Program-made: the position numbers and the translations under genes
Notes under the pieces: generated by a model
What the model was told of the DNA's origin: nothing
Databases searched by the model: none
Seen by the model: the letters and a program-made list of their open reading frames with translations, nothing else
Assembly (NCBI GenBank): GCA_028694545.1
Contig: JAQVKV010000185.1
Location: 1 to 5,865 of the forward strand
From: Zavarzinia sp.
Lineage (GTDB): Bacteria; Pseudomonadota; Alphaproteobacteria; Zavarziniales; Zavarziniaceae
Direction: 5' to 3'
Length of the DNA stretch: 5,865 nt
Shown: one piece after another, positions 1 through 5,865 of the stretch
Numbering within the stretch: the stretch's first letter is position 1
Layout: the number at the start of each line of letters is the position of its first letter

Positions 1-192
1 AATTTCCTCGTCGGCGACACGCTGACGCTGGCCGACATCGCGGTCGGCGCGCATCTGACCAATCTCGCCTATGCCGGCATCGCGCTGGATGCGGCGAAAT
101 ATCCGAAGCTCGCCGCCTACCTCGCCGTCATCCAGGCCCGCCCCGCCTTCATCGAGGCACTGACGGCCGAAAAGGCCATGTTCGGCGGCTGA
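1..192 (+). CDS. Glutathione S-transferase-like protein, C-terminal fragment
   Basis: This is the last 63 codons of a gene that begins before the window, read in frame 1 to a TGA at 190-192. The peptide has the motif LTLADIAVG (residues 8-16 of the fragment), which fits the N-capping box (S/T-x-x-D) and hydrophobic staple at the start of helix alpha-6 in the all-helical C-terminal domain of glutathione S-transferases. The following YPKLAAYLAVIQARPAF stretch is the typical GST ending, in which the last helices carry a 'yP.l..w...i..RPaf' pattern. The thioredoxin-like N-terminal domain with the glutathione site is outside the window, so class and substrate cannot be told. A related alpha-helical GST-fold protein such as a maleylacetoacetate isomerase remains possible. 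It is on the same strand as rpiB but separated by 104 nt containing a hairpin, so it is probably its own transcription unit. Confidence 0.8.
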   Translation, partial: NFLVGDTLTLADIAVGAHLTNLAYAGIALDAAKYPKLAAYLAVIQARPAFIEALTAEKAMFGG

Positions 193-205
193 TGCCCCGC
201 ATGGC

Positions 206-238
206 TGCCATGCCGCACCCATAGTGTGCGGCATGGTA
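206..238 (+). terminator. Stem-loop after the GST-like gene, possible weak terminator
   Basis: The arms CCATGCCGCAC (208-218) and GTGCGGCATGG (226-236) pair perfectly over 11 bp around a 7-nt loop. A G-T pair (207/237) and a T-A pair (206/238) extend the stem to 13 bp. It starts 13 nt after the stop codon of the GST-like gene, where a terminator is expected. It is followed only by TATT and not a real T-run, so it would be a poor intrinsic terminator. It could instead act as an mRNA 3'-end stabiliser. The hairpin itself is directly visible; its role is inferred. Confidence 0.5.
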
Positions 239-283
239 TTGGCCGGCGACATCTGGTAAGTTCCGGCCCTTGCCATCAACCGT

Positions 284-288
284 GAGGG
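284..288 (+). promoter_or_regulatory. Ribosome binding site deciding the rpiB start
   Basis: GAGGG lies 8 nt before the GTG at 297-299. The two other in-frame starts upstream, TTG at 270 and GTG at 282, have no purine-rich sequence at a suitable distance. The site therefore favours 297 as the true start, which also puts the protein N-terminus exactly where RpiB proteins begin. Confidence 0.6.
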
Positions 289-296
289 CACTTGCC

Positions 297-749
297 GTGT
301 CTGTCATTGCCTTGGCGTCCGATCATGCCGGCGTCGACCTGAAATCCTTTCTGGCGGAAGAGCTGAAATCCCGCGGCATCGAGGTGCTGGACCTCGGGAC
401 CAACGGTACCGCTTCCGTCGATTATCCCGATTTCGGCTATGCCATGGGCAAGGCCATCGCCGACGGCAAGGTGGAACGGGGCGTGGCGATCTGCGGTTCG
501 GGCATCGGCATCTCGATCGCGCTCAACCGCTTTCCCGAGGTGCGCGCGGCCCTGTGCCACGACGGGCTGACGGCGCGGCTCTCGCGCCAGCACAATGATG
601 CCAACGTCCTCGTCCTCGGCGGCCGCATCGTCGGCCTCGAAGTGGCGCGGGACTGCCTTGCCGCCTTCCTCGATACCCCCTATGAAGGGGGCCGCCATGC
701 GCGGCGGGTCGCCAAGCTGGGCGAACCGCCCCTGGATGCGACCTGCTGA
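297..749 (+). CDS. rpiB: Ribose 5-phosphate isomerase B
   Basis: RpiB (RpiB/LacAB family) is a cytosolic enzyme interconverting ribose 5-phosphate and ribulose 5-phosphate in the pentose phosphate pathway. With the GTG start at 297 the protein has 150 residues, the usual length. It carries the phosphate-binding SDHAG motif (8-12), the active-site ICGSGIG loop with Cys66, and SRQHNDANVL with His99. These fall at the same numbers as Cys66 and His99 of E. coli RpiB, which supports this start. Ser68 stands where E. coli has Thr. The C-terminal YEGGRHARRV motif is also typical. An in-frame TTG at 270 or GTG at 282 would add 9 or 5 residues without family support. The gene lies 39 nt before glyA on the same strand, so the two are probably co-transcribed. 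Its product ribulose 5-phosphate is the substrate of the RibB domain encoded downstream. Some family members act on other aldose phosphates, but the motifs here are those of the ribose enzyme. Confidence 0.93.
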   Translation: MSVIALASDHAGVDLKSFLAEELKSRGIEVLDLGTNGTASVDYPDFGYAMGKAIADGKVERGVAICGSGIGISIALNRFPEVRAALCHDGLTARLSRQHNDANVLVLGGRIVGLEVARDCLAAFLDTPYEGGRHARRVAKLGEPPLDATC

Positions 750-788
750 CTTCCGAATTCCCGCCACCGATCTTTTCGAGGTGCGCCC

Positions 789-2093
789 ATGACCGCGTCT
801 TCCGCCGCCCACACTTCCAATCTCGCGCCTTTCTTCGGCGCGTCCCTTGCCGAGACCGATCCCGATCTCGCCCATATGATCGAGCTCGAGCTGCATCGGC
901 AGCAGAACTTCATCGAGCTGATCGCCTCGGAGAACATCGTCTCCCGCGCCGTGCTGGAGGCGCAGGGCTCGGTGCTCACCAACAAATACGCGGAAGGCTA
1001 TCCGGGCCGCCGCTATTACGGTGGCTGCGAGGAAGTGGACAAGGCGGAAGCCGCGGCAATCGAGCGCGCCTGCCAGCTCTTCGGCGCGACCTACGCCAAT
1101 GTGCAGCCCCATTCGGGCGCCCAGGCGAACCAGGCCGTGTTCTTCGCCCTGATGTCCCCGGGTGACACGTTCATCGGTCTCAATCTCGCCGCCGGTGGCC
1201 ACCTGACTCATGGCGCGCCCGCCAATCAGTCGGGCAAATGGTTCAAGCCGGTGCCCTACATGGTCCGCCCGGACACGCACCAGATCGATTTCGACGAGGT
1301 CGAGGCGCTGGCGCGCGAGCACAAGCCGAAGGTGATCATCGCTGGCGGTTCCGCGTATCCGCGCCAGATCGATTTCGCGCGCTTCCGCGCGATCGCCGAT
1401 GAAGTGGGCGCCTATTTCATGGTCGACATGGCGCATTTCGCCGGCCTCGTCGCCGGTGGCGCTCATCCGAACCCGCTCGACCATGCCCATGTCGTGACCA
1501 CCACGACGCACAAGACCCTGCGCGGTCCGCGCGGCGGCATGATCTTGTCGCGCGACGCGGACCTCGGCAAGAAGATCAACTCGGCGGTCTTCCCGGGGCT
1601 GCAGGGCGGTCCGCTGATGCATGTCATCGCGGCCAAGGCGGTTGCCTTCGGCGAGGCGCTGCAGCCCTCGTTCAAGGCCTATGCCCGCCAGGTGGTCGAG
1701 AATGCCAGGGCGCTGGCCGAGCGCCTGAAGGGCCATGGCTTCGACCTCGTCTCCGGCGGCACCGACACTCATCTGATGCTGGTCGACCTGCGGCCGAAGA
1801 AGCTGACCGGCAATATCGCCGAGAAGGCGCTGGACCGGGCCCAGATCACCTGCAACAAGAACGGCATTCCCTTCGATCCGGAAAAGCCCATGGTGACCTC
1901 GGGCATTCGTCTCGGCACGCCGGCGGGCACCACGCGGGGCTTCGGCGTCGCCGAGTTCCAGTATGTCGGCGACCTGATCGCCGAAGTGCTGGACGGTCTC
2001 GCCGCCAATGGCGTCGAGGGTAATGGCGCCGTCGAGAAGGCGGTCGCGGAGAAGGTGACCCGGCTCTGCGCCGATTTCCCGATCTATCGCTGA
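789..2093 (+). CDS. glyA: Serine hydroxymethyltransferase
   Basis: GlyA is a cytosolic PLP enzyme converting serine plus tetrahydrofolate to glycine plus 5,10-methylene-tetrahydrofolate, the main source of one-carbon units for purine, thymidylate and methionine synthesis. The 434-residue protein spans the whole fold-type I family. Visible motifs are ELIASEN (43-49), [16 protein letters not shown] (64-79), the PLP-contacting HSGAQAN (108-114), VDMAHFAGL with Asp213 and His216, and the PLP lysine Lys242 in [14 protein letters not shown]. These correspond to Asp200, His203 and Lys229 of E. coli GlyA with a constant offset of 13. The substrate-carboxylate arginine is Arg374 in [10 protein letters not shown]. 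The ATG at 789 has a GAGGTG ribosome site at 778-783, 5 nt upstream. The N-terminus is about a dozen residues longer than in E. coli, which is normal in Alphaproteobacteria. It follows rpiB closely and is separated from nrdR by a hairpin. Confidence 0.98.
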   Translation: MTASSAAHTSNLAPFFGASLAETDPDLAHMIELELHRQQNFIELIASENIVSRAVLEAQGSVLTNKYAEGYPGRRYYGGCEEVDKAEAAAIERACQLFGATYANVQPHSGAQANQAVFFALMSPGDTFIGLNLAAGGHLTHGAPANQSGKWFKPVPYMVRPDTHQIDFDEVEALAREHKPKVIIAGGSAYPRQIDFARFRAIADEVGAYFMVDMAHFAGLVAGGAHPNPLDHAHVVTTTTHKTLRGPRGGMILSRDADLGKKINSAVFPGLQGGPLMHVIAAKAVAFGEALQPSFKAYARQVVENARALAERLKGHGFDLVSGGTDTHLMLVDLRPKKLTGNIAEKALDRAQITCNKNGIPFDPEKPMVTSGIRLGTPAGTTRGFGVAEFQYVGDLIAEVLDGLAANGVEGNGAVEKAVAEKVTRLCADFPIYR

Positions 2094-2107
2094 CATTCAT
2101 TACTCGG

Positions 2108-2138
2108 GCGGCGCCGCGCAGGGCTTTTGCGGCGCCGC
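2108..2138 (+). terminator. GC-rich stem-loop between glyA and nrdR, possible terminator or attenuator
   Basis: GCGGCGCCGC at 2108-2117 pairs with an identical GCGGCGCCGC at 2129-2138 (10 bp, all G-C), with an 11-nt loop GCAGGGCTTTT. G-T pairs at 2107/2139 and 2106/2140 could lengthen the stem. The downstream sequence TTCTAAC is only weakly T-rich. It starts 14 nt after the glyA stop codon, and its position suggests it ends or attenuates the rpiB-glyA transcript before nrdR. Each arm is itself a perfect palindrome, so other pairings are possible. The structure is visible; the function is inferred. Confidence 0.5.
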
Positions 2139-2168
2139 TTCTAACATTCGGGGCGAGGGGGAATAGAG

Positions 2169-2633
2169 ATGCGCTGCCCGTTCTGTGGCCATGAAGAAAC
2201 CCAGGTAAAGGACAGCCGTCCGACCGAGGACAATTCGGCCATCCGGCGCCGGCGCTTCTGTCCCGGCTGCGGTGCCCGCTTCACCACCTTTGAGCGGGTG
2301 CAGCTGCGCGAGATCACCATCGTCAAGAAGAGCGGCCGGCGCGTGCCCTTCGATCGGGACAAGCTGGCCCGTTCGATCATGATCGCCATGCGCAAGCGCC
2401 CGGTGGAGCCCGAACGGGTCGAGCGCATGATCTCGGGCATCGTGCGCCGTCTCGAGTCCATGGGCGAGAGCGAGATCCCCTCGGACCTCGTCGGCGAGAT
2501 GGTGATGGAAGGCCTGGCCTCCATCGATTCCGTCGCCTATGTCCGCTATGCCTCGGTCTACCGCAATTTCCGCGAGGCGAAGGATTTCGAGACCTTCGTC
2601 GGTCGCCTGGCCGGTGCGGATGCCAACGACTGA
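2169..2633 (+). CDS. nrdR: Transcriptional repressor NrdR
   Basis: NrdR is a cytosolic zinc-ribbon/ATP-cone repressor that senses ATP/dATP and binds NrdR boxes upstream of ribonucleotide reductase genes. The protein has 154 residues, the usual length. The N-terminal zinc ribbon shows Cys3, Cys6, Cys31 and Cys34 (CPFC and CPGC), with the basic stretch RRRR (26-29) expected for DNA binding. The ATP-cone runs from about residue 49 to 139, starting at [16 protein letters not shown] with Lys53 and Lys54 in the nucleotide-binding position, and ending with [13 protein letters not shown] (122-134). The ATG at 2169 is preceded by a strong GAGGGGG site (2155-2161). No NrdR box pair is apparent near it, so self-regulation is not evident. 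Its last 14 nt overlap ribD. Association with ribD and other riboflavin genes is widely conserved in Proteobacteria, though its reason is not clear. Confidence 0.97.
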   Translation: MRCPFCGHEETQVKDSRPTEDNSAIRRRRFCPGCGARFTTFERVQLREITIVKKSGRRVPFDRDKLARSIMIAMRKRPVEPERVERMISGIVRRLESMGESEIPSDLVGEMVMEGLASIDSVAYVRYASVYRNFREAKDFETFVGRLAGADAND

Positions 2634-3738
2634 TCGTTTCACCGAGGCCGACCGCCGGCACATGGCGGCGGCGCTGGCGCTTGCGCGGCGCGGGCTTGGC
2701 AATGTCGCCCCCAATCCGGCCGTCGGCTGCGTGCTGGTGCGCGGGGGCCGGGTGGTCGGGCGCGGCTGGACCCAGCCGGGCGGCAGGCCCCATGCCGAGA
2801 CCGAGGCGCTGGCCCGTGCCGGCGAGGGGGCGCGCGGTGCGACGGCCTATGTCACGCTGGAGCCCTGTTCGCACCACGGCAAGACCGGCCCCTGCGCCGA
2901 GGCGCTGAAGACGGCGGGTATTGCCCGCGTAGTGGTCGCCACCATAGATCCCGATCCCCGGGTGTCGGGTCGGGGCGTCGCCATGCTGGAGGCGGCTGGC
3001 ATCCGGGTCGAGGTCGGCTGCCTCGAATGCGAGGCGCAGGCGCTCAACGCTGGCTTCTTCGGGCGGCTGGATGGGCGCCCCACGGTTACCCTGAAACTCG
3101 CGAGCAGCCTCGACGGCAAGATCGCGACGCGGACCGGTGACAGCCAGTGGATCACGGGCGAGCTGGCGCGTGCCCGCTCGCACCTGCTGCGCGCGGAGCA
3201 TGACGCGGTCATGGTCGGCGTCGGCACCGCGATCGCCGACAATCCCCAGCTTACCTGCCGCCTGCCGGGTCTCGACGGCCGCTCGCCCGTGCGCGTGGTG
3301 GCGGACGGACGTCTGCGCCTGCCGCTTACCCACGGCCTGGTGCGGACGGCGCGTGACGTGCCCACGATCCTTTTCACCAATGCCGGCAATCCGGCCGAGC
3401 GGCGCAATGCCTATGTCCAGGCCGGCGTCGAGGTGATCGAGGTTTCGGGCGACGGTCTCGGCCGGCCGGATCCGGCCAAGGCCATGAAATGCCTCGCGGA
3501 CAAGGGTATCACCCGCGTGATGGTCGAAGGCGGCGGGCAACTGGCCGCCAGCCTCGTCCACGCGGGGCTGGTCGACCGGCTCTACTGGTTCCGGGGACCC
3601 GTGATCATCGGCGAGGAGGGGCGCCCGGCGGTGGCCGCGCTCGGCCTCGACAAACTGGCCAAGGCGCCGACCTATGCGCTGGACGCGATCGAGCGTCTCG
3701 GGGACGACATCTTGGAAATCTACCGCCTCTCCCGTTAA
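2620..3738 (+). CDS. ribD: Bifunctional pyrimidine deaminase/reductase of riboflavin synthesis
   Basis: RibD carries out two successive steps on the GTP cyclohydrolase II product: deamination of the pyrimidine ring, then NADPH-dependent reduction of the ribosyl side chain, in the cytosol. The 372-residue protein has both domains. The N-terminal cytidine-deaminase-like domain (about 11-150) shows NPAVGCVLV (32-40), HAE (58-60, with zinc ligand His58 and catalytic Glu60), and [11 protein letters not shown] (82-92, zinc ligands Cys83 and Cys92). The C-terminal DHFR-like reductase domain (about 155-372) shows [12 protein letters not shown] (158-169), [17 protein letters not shown] (198-214) and a [11 protein letters not shown] motif. 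The start chosen is ATG 2620, overlapping the end of nrdR by 14 nt; no good ribosome site precedes it, which suggests translation coupled to nrdR. The in-frame ATG at 2539 would add 27 Arg/Ser-rich residues encoded inside nrdR and is unlikely; ATG 2662 would cut into the first conserved helix. ribE follows after 11 nt. Confidence 0.97.
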   Translation: MPTTDRFTEADRRHMAAALALARRGLGNVAPNPAVGCVLVRGGRVVGRGWTQPGGRPHAETEALARAGEGARGATAYVTLEPCSHHGKTGPCAEALKTAGIARVVVATIDPDPRVSGRGVAMLEAAGIRVEVGCLECEAQALNAGFFGRLDGRPTVTLKLASSLDGKIATRTGDSQWITGELARARSHLLRAEHDAVMVGVGTAIADNPQLTCRLPGLDGRSPVRVVADGRLRLPLTHGLVRTARDVPTILFTNAGNPAERRNAYVQAGVEVIEVSGDGLGRPDPAKAMKCLADKGITRVMVEGGGQLAASLVHAGLVDRLYWFRGPVIIGEEGRPAVAALGLDKLAKAPTYALDAIERLGDDILEIYRLSR

Positions 3739-3749
3739 GAGTGACGCCC

Positions 3750-4346
3750 ATGTTTACTGGCATCATCACCGACGTCGGCCGGATCGAACGGATCGAGCAC
3801 CGGGGCGACACGCGCTTTCGTATCGGCACCGCCTTCGACATGGGCGGCGTCGACATCGGCGCCTCCATCGCCTGTTCGGGCGTCTGTCTCACCGTGGTCG
3901 ACAAGGGGCCGGGCTGGTTCGAGGTCGACGCCTCGGCCGAGACCCTGCGCAAGACCAGGTTGGGCGACTGGATCGCCGGCAGTCCGGTCAATCTCGAACG
4001 CTCGCTGAAGGTGGGCGACGAGATGGGGGGGCATATCGTCACCGGCCACGTCGATGGCCTGGCGACGGTGGTCGAGGTGGAGCCCGAGGGTGATTCCCTG
4101 AAGATCGTGATCGAGGCGCCGGAAGGCTATGCCCGCTATGTCGCGGCCAAGGGCTCGGTCGCGCTGGATGGCGTGTCGCTGACCGTGAACGGGGTCGAAG
4201 GCACGCGTTTCTGGATCAACGTCATCCCCCACACGCAGGCGATGACGACCTTCAAGCGCGAGGCGATGGTGCCCGGCGCGCGTCTTAATTTCGAGATCGA
4301 TGTTCTCGCGCGCTATGTCGCGCGGCTTCAGGAGTGGCGCGCATGA
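3750..4346 (+). CDS. ribE: Riboflavin synthase, alpha subunit
   Basis: This enzyme dismutates two 6,7-dimethyl-8-ribityllumazine molecules to riboflavin plus the pyrimidine that RibH reuses (the gene is called ribC in E. coli; ribE is used here for this operon type). The 198-residue protein begins with the hallmark MFTGII and consists of two tandem lumazine-binding beta-barrels. Barrel 1 has CSGVCLTV (42-49), ETLRKTRLG (64-72) and VNLERSL (80-86). GGHIVTGHVDG (93-103) joins the barrels. Barrel 2 has the matching DGVSLTVN (140-147) and IPHTQAMTTF (159-168). The Asn of the common NGVCLTV motif is Ser43 here, a variant I recall from Alphaproteobacteria. Ser143 and Asp184 fit the catalytic Ser and Asp of the E. 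coli enzyme. The ATG at 3750 lies 11 nt after the ribD stop, with a modest AAGAG site; a longer in-frame reading from 3489 lies inside ribD and is not credible. Its stop overlaps the ribBA start (ATGA). Confidence 0.97.
   Translation: MFTGIITDVGRIERIEHRGDTRFRIGTAFDMGGVDIGASIACSGVCLTVVDKGPGWFEVDASAETLRKTRLGDWIAGSPVNLERSLKVGDEMGGHIVTGHVDGLATVVEVEPEGDSLKIVIEAPEGYARYVAAKGSVALDGVSLTVNGVEGTRFWINVIPHTQAMTTFKREAMVPGARLNFEIDVLARYVARLQEWRA
4330..4334 (+). promoter_or_regulatory. Ribosome binding site deciding the ribBA start
   Basis: AGGAG at 4330-4334 lies 8 nt before the ATG at 4343 and inside the end of ribE. It overlaps the alternative in-frame GTG at 4334, which therefore cannot use it. This makes the ATG at 4343, with its ATGA overlap with the ribE stop, the likely start. 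Confidence 0.65.
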
Positions 4347-5476
4347 CCGAGGTGAGCGCATTTCTCTCGCCGATCGAGGACATCATCGAGGATGCCCGCA
4401 ACGGCCGCATGTTCATCCTCGTGGACCACGAGGACCGTGAGAACGAGGGTGACCTGGTCATCCCCGCCCAGATGGCGACGCCCGAGGCGATCAATTTCAT
4501 GGCGCGCTATGGCCGCGGCCTGATCTGCCTGTCCATGACCCGGCAGCGCACGGAACAGCTCGGCCTGACCCTGATGAGCCGGGACAACCTTTCCCGCCAC
4601 CAGACCGCCTTCACTGTCTCGATCGAAGCCCGCGAGGGGGTCTCTACCGGCATTTCCGCCCATGACCGCGCCCATACCGTCGCAGTTGCCATCGATCCCT
4701 CCAAGGGGCCGCAGGACCTGGCGACGCCGGGGCATGTTTTCCCGCTGGTGGCGCGTGATGGCGGCGTGCTCGTCCGCGCCGGCCATACGGAAGCGGCGGT
4801 CGACGTCTCGCGCCTCGCCGGGCTGAACCCGTCCGGCGTGATCTGCGAGATCATGAACGACGACGGCACCATGGCGCGCCTGCCGGACCTGGTGAAATTC
4901 GCCCAGTTCCACGGGCTGAAGATCGGCACCATCGCCGATCTCATCTCCTATCGCCGGCGCTGGGACAATCTGGTCGCCAATGTCGGCGCGACCGAGATCG
5001 ACTCGGCTCATGGCGGGATGTTCCGCGCGCTCGTCTACCGCAACAAGGTCGATGGCTCGGAACATCTGGCTCTCGTGAAGGGCGATGTCTCGGGCGGCGA
5101 TCCGGTGCTCGTCCGCATGCACACGGTGAATGTCTTCGAGGACCTGCTGGCCGACCAGCGCGGCCGCGTCAGCCCCTTGTCCGCCTCGATGGAAGAGATC
5201 GGTCGCGAGGGGCGGGGCGTTCTCGTCCTGATCCGCGACAGCCGGCAGAACGCGCTTTCGGATTTCGTGATGAAGCGCGGCAATCCCGGGGCTTCCGCCA
5301 GTGGCGGGGCCGGGGCGGCGGGCGACGAATTGCGCGACTATGGTATCGGCGCGCAAATTCTGCTGGACCTCGGTGTCCACGAAATGATCCTACTCTCCAA
5401 CACTAGGCGGACCATCGTCGGTCTCGAGGGCTACGACCTCAGGGTGACCGACCAACGCCAGCTCACGATCGGTTGA
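4343..5476 (+). CDS. ribBA: Dihydroxybutanone phosphate synthase with degenerate GTP cyclohydrolase II domain (RibBX-type)
   Basis: The N-terminal domain (about 7-206) is RibB, converting ribulose 5-phosphate to 3,4-dihydroxy-2-butanone 4-phosphate plus formate. It has the metal and substrate loop [10 protein letters not shown] (28-37), [12 protein letters not shown] (99-110), RPGHVFPL-like TPGHVFPL (128-135), GHTEA (147-151) and NDDGTMAR (172-179), so it should be active. The C-terminal domain (about 207-377) resembles GTP cyclohydrolase II but has lost its active site. At the zinc loop (canonically C-x10-C-x-C after R-x-H-S-E) the three positions are Asn263, Gly274 and Val276. The RQEGRGIG loop reads RDSRQNA (298-304), with Leu296 at the usual Tyr position. 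A Gly/Ala/Ser-rich stretch (313-327) replaces the segment before the retained [10 protein letters not shown] (331-340). The 377-residue length is slightly shorter than a full RibBA. It matches the RibBX-type proteins known in Proteobacteria that lack cyclohydrolase activity. Start ATG 4343 overlaps the ribE stop by 4 nt; ribH follows after 7 nt. Confidence 0.93.
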   Translation: MTEVSAFLSPIEDIIEDARNGRMFILVDHEDRENEGDLVIPAQMATPEAINFMARYGRGLICLSMTRQRTEQLGLTLMSRDNLSRHQTAFTVSIEAREGVSTGISAHDRAHTVAVAIDPSKGPQDLATPGHVFPLVARDGGVLVRAGHTEAAVDVSRLAGLNPSGVICEIMNDDGTMARLPDLVKFAQFHGLKIGTIADLISYRRRWDNLVANVGATEIDSAHGGMFRALVYRNKVDGSEHLALVKGDVSGGDPVLVRMHTVNVFEDLLADQRGRVSPLSASMEEIGREGRGVLVLIRDSRQNALSDFVMKRGNPGASASGGAGAAGDELRDYGIGAQILLDLGVHEMILLSNTRRTIVGLEGYDLRVTDQRQLTIG

Positions 5477-5483
5477 ACGAGAC

Positions 5484-5865
5484 ATGCGACAGAAGGCGAG
5501 TGACGCCGGCGATCCGAACCTGCCCGTTTCAGGCGGTTCGGGCAGCCCCCATCTTCTGATTGTCGAGGCCCGCTTCTACGAGGCGATCGCCGACGAGTTG
5601 CTGCGCGGCGCCGCCGAGGCGATCGAGGCCGCCGGCGGTTCGTGGGAGCGGCTCACCGTGCCCGGCGCGCTCGAGATCCCGGCCGCCATCCGCATCGCTG
5701 AGGAAGGCAGCCGGGCCCGCGCCAACCGCGTGCGCAAGGTCGACGGCTATGTTGCGCTCGGCTGCGTGATCCGCGGCGAGACCAGCCATTTCGATTATGT
5801 CTGCGGCGAGAGCGCCCGGGGCCTGATGACCCTGGGTGTCGAGCACGGGCTCGCCGTCGGCAACG
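5484..5865 (+). CDS. ribH: 6,7-dimethyl-8-ribityllumazine synthase, N-terminal part
   Basis: RibH condenses dihydroxybutanone phosphate (from RibB) with the RibD-derived pyrimidine to give the lumazine used by RibE; the family forms pentamers or icosahedral shells. The first 127 codons are present and the gene continues past the window edge. Motifs seen are VEARFYEAI (27-35, Phe31 at the aromatic ring-stacking position), [10 protein letters not shown] (60-69), [16 protein letters not shown] (91-106) with the phosphate-binding RGET and catalytic His102, and ESARGLM (109-115). Residues 1-22 are a Gly/Ser/Asp-rich extension (for example SGGSGS, 16-21) before the first strand; such variable N-termini are common in the family. 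ATG 5484 is 7 nt after the ribBA stop with no clear ribosome site, suggesting coupling; no later in-frame start precedes the conserved core. In related operons nusB commonly follows, but that is outside the window. Confidence 0.95.
   Translation, partial: MRQKASDAGDPNLPVSGGSGSPHLLIVEARFYEAIADELLRGAAEAIEAAGGSWERLTVPGALEIPAAIRIAEEGSRARANRVRKVDGYVALGCVIRGETSHFDYVCGESARGLMTLGVEHGLAVGN

Noticed and set aside
193..296. A promoter or FMN riboswitch before rpiB
   Set aside because: The 104-nt gap holds the hairpin and ribosome site, but I found no -35/-10 pair at acceptable spacing and none of the conserved RFN-element blocks. A promoter is likely here but cannot be placed.
276..2096. A 606-codon open frame on the minus strand across rpiB and glyA
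   Set aside because: It lies antisense to two unmistakable enzymes, has an Arg/His/Asp/Gly-rich composition typical of the complement of GC-rich codons, and shows no recognisable domain.
2094..2168. An FMN riboswitch or NrdR boxes before nrdR-ribD
   Set aside because: The gap is too short for an RFN element beside the hairpin, and no paired NrdR-box-like repeats are visible.
2539..2619. Upstream extension of ribD from an ATG at 2539
   Set aside because: The added residues are read inside nrdR in another frame, are Arg/Ser-rich, and have no counterpart at RibD N-termini.
2377..3561. A 394-codon minus-strand open frame over nrdR/ribD
   Set aside because: Antisense shadow of ribD in high-GC DNA; its His/Arg/Pro-rich composition and lack of any motif argue against a gene.
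3489..3749. Upstream extension of ribE from an ATG at 3489
   Set aside because: It reads the end of ribD out of frame and is extremely Arg/Gly-rich. Riboflavin synthases start at MFTG, which is at 3750.
4328..5380. A 350-codon minus-strand open frame over ribBA
   Set aside because: Same kind of shadow: it mirrors the codon phase of ribBA and has no recognisable motif of its own.
5529..5846. Minus-strand 105-codon frame and a + strand 69-codon frame (5560-5769) at the right end
   Set aside because: Both are shadows of ribH, which is clearly recognisable from its lumazine synthase motifs in its own frame from 5484.

Overview
The window is high-GC DNA, carries no frameshifts or mobile elements, and reads as a core-metabolism locus of an alphaproteobacterium. 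That assignment is inferred from gene order (rpiB-glyA-nrdR-ribD-ribE-ribBA-ribH), which I know from Alphaproteobacteria, and from protein details such as the CSGVCLTV version of the riboflavin synthase motif. I cannot name the genus. All seven complete or partial genes after position 296, and the partial gene at the left edge, are on the + strand.

Layout: (1) positions 1-192 hold the C-terminal 63 residues of a glutathione S-transferase-like protein, followed by a strong hairpin (206-238) that may end its transcript. (2) rpiB (297-749) and glyA (789-2093) are 39 nt apart and probably co-transcribed. (3) A 75-nt gap holds a second GC-rich hairpin (2108-2138). (4) From 2169 on there is a compact run of nrdR, ribD, ribE, ribBA and ribH. 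Neighbours overlap or lie within about a dozen bases (overlaps of 14 and 4 nt, gaps of 11 and 7 nt). ribH runs off the right edge.

How the genes work together: RibD (deaminase plus reductase), RibE (riboflavin synthase), RibB (dihydroxybutanone phosphate synthase) and RibH (lumazine synthase) cover riboflavin synthesis apart from the GTP cyclohydrolase II step and the pyrimidine dephosphorylation. RpiB interconverts ribose 5-phosphate and ribulose 5-phosphate, the latter being the RibB substrate. GlyA supplies one-carbon units needed for purines and hence GTP. NrdR is the ATP-cone repressor of ribonucleotide reductase genes; why it sits with riboflavin genes is not evident from the sequence.

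The most informative oddity is the C-terminal half of the RibBA-like protein. It has the fold-length and some motifs of GTP cyclohydrolase II, but all three zinc cysteines and most of the RQEGRGIG catalytic loop are gone, and a Gly/Ala/Ser-rich stretch replaces part of the core. This matches the RibBX type of protein known in Proteobacteria and predicts a separate ribA elsewhere in the genome. I found no previously undescribed system; otherwise this is an ordinary, well-conserved region.
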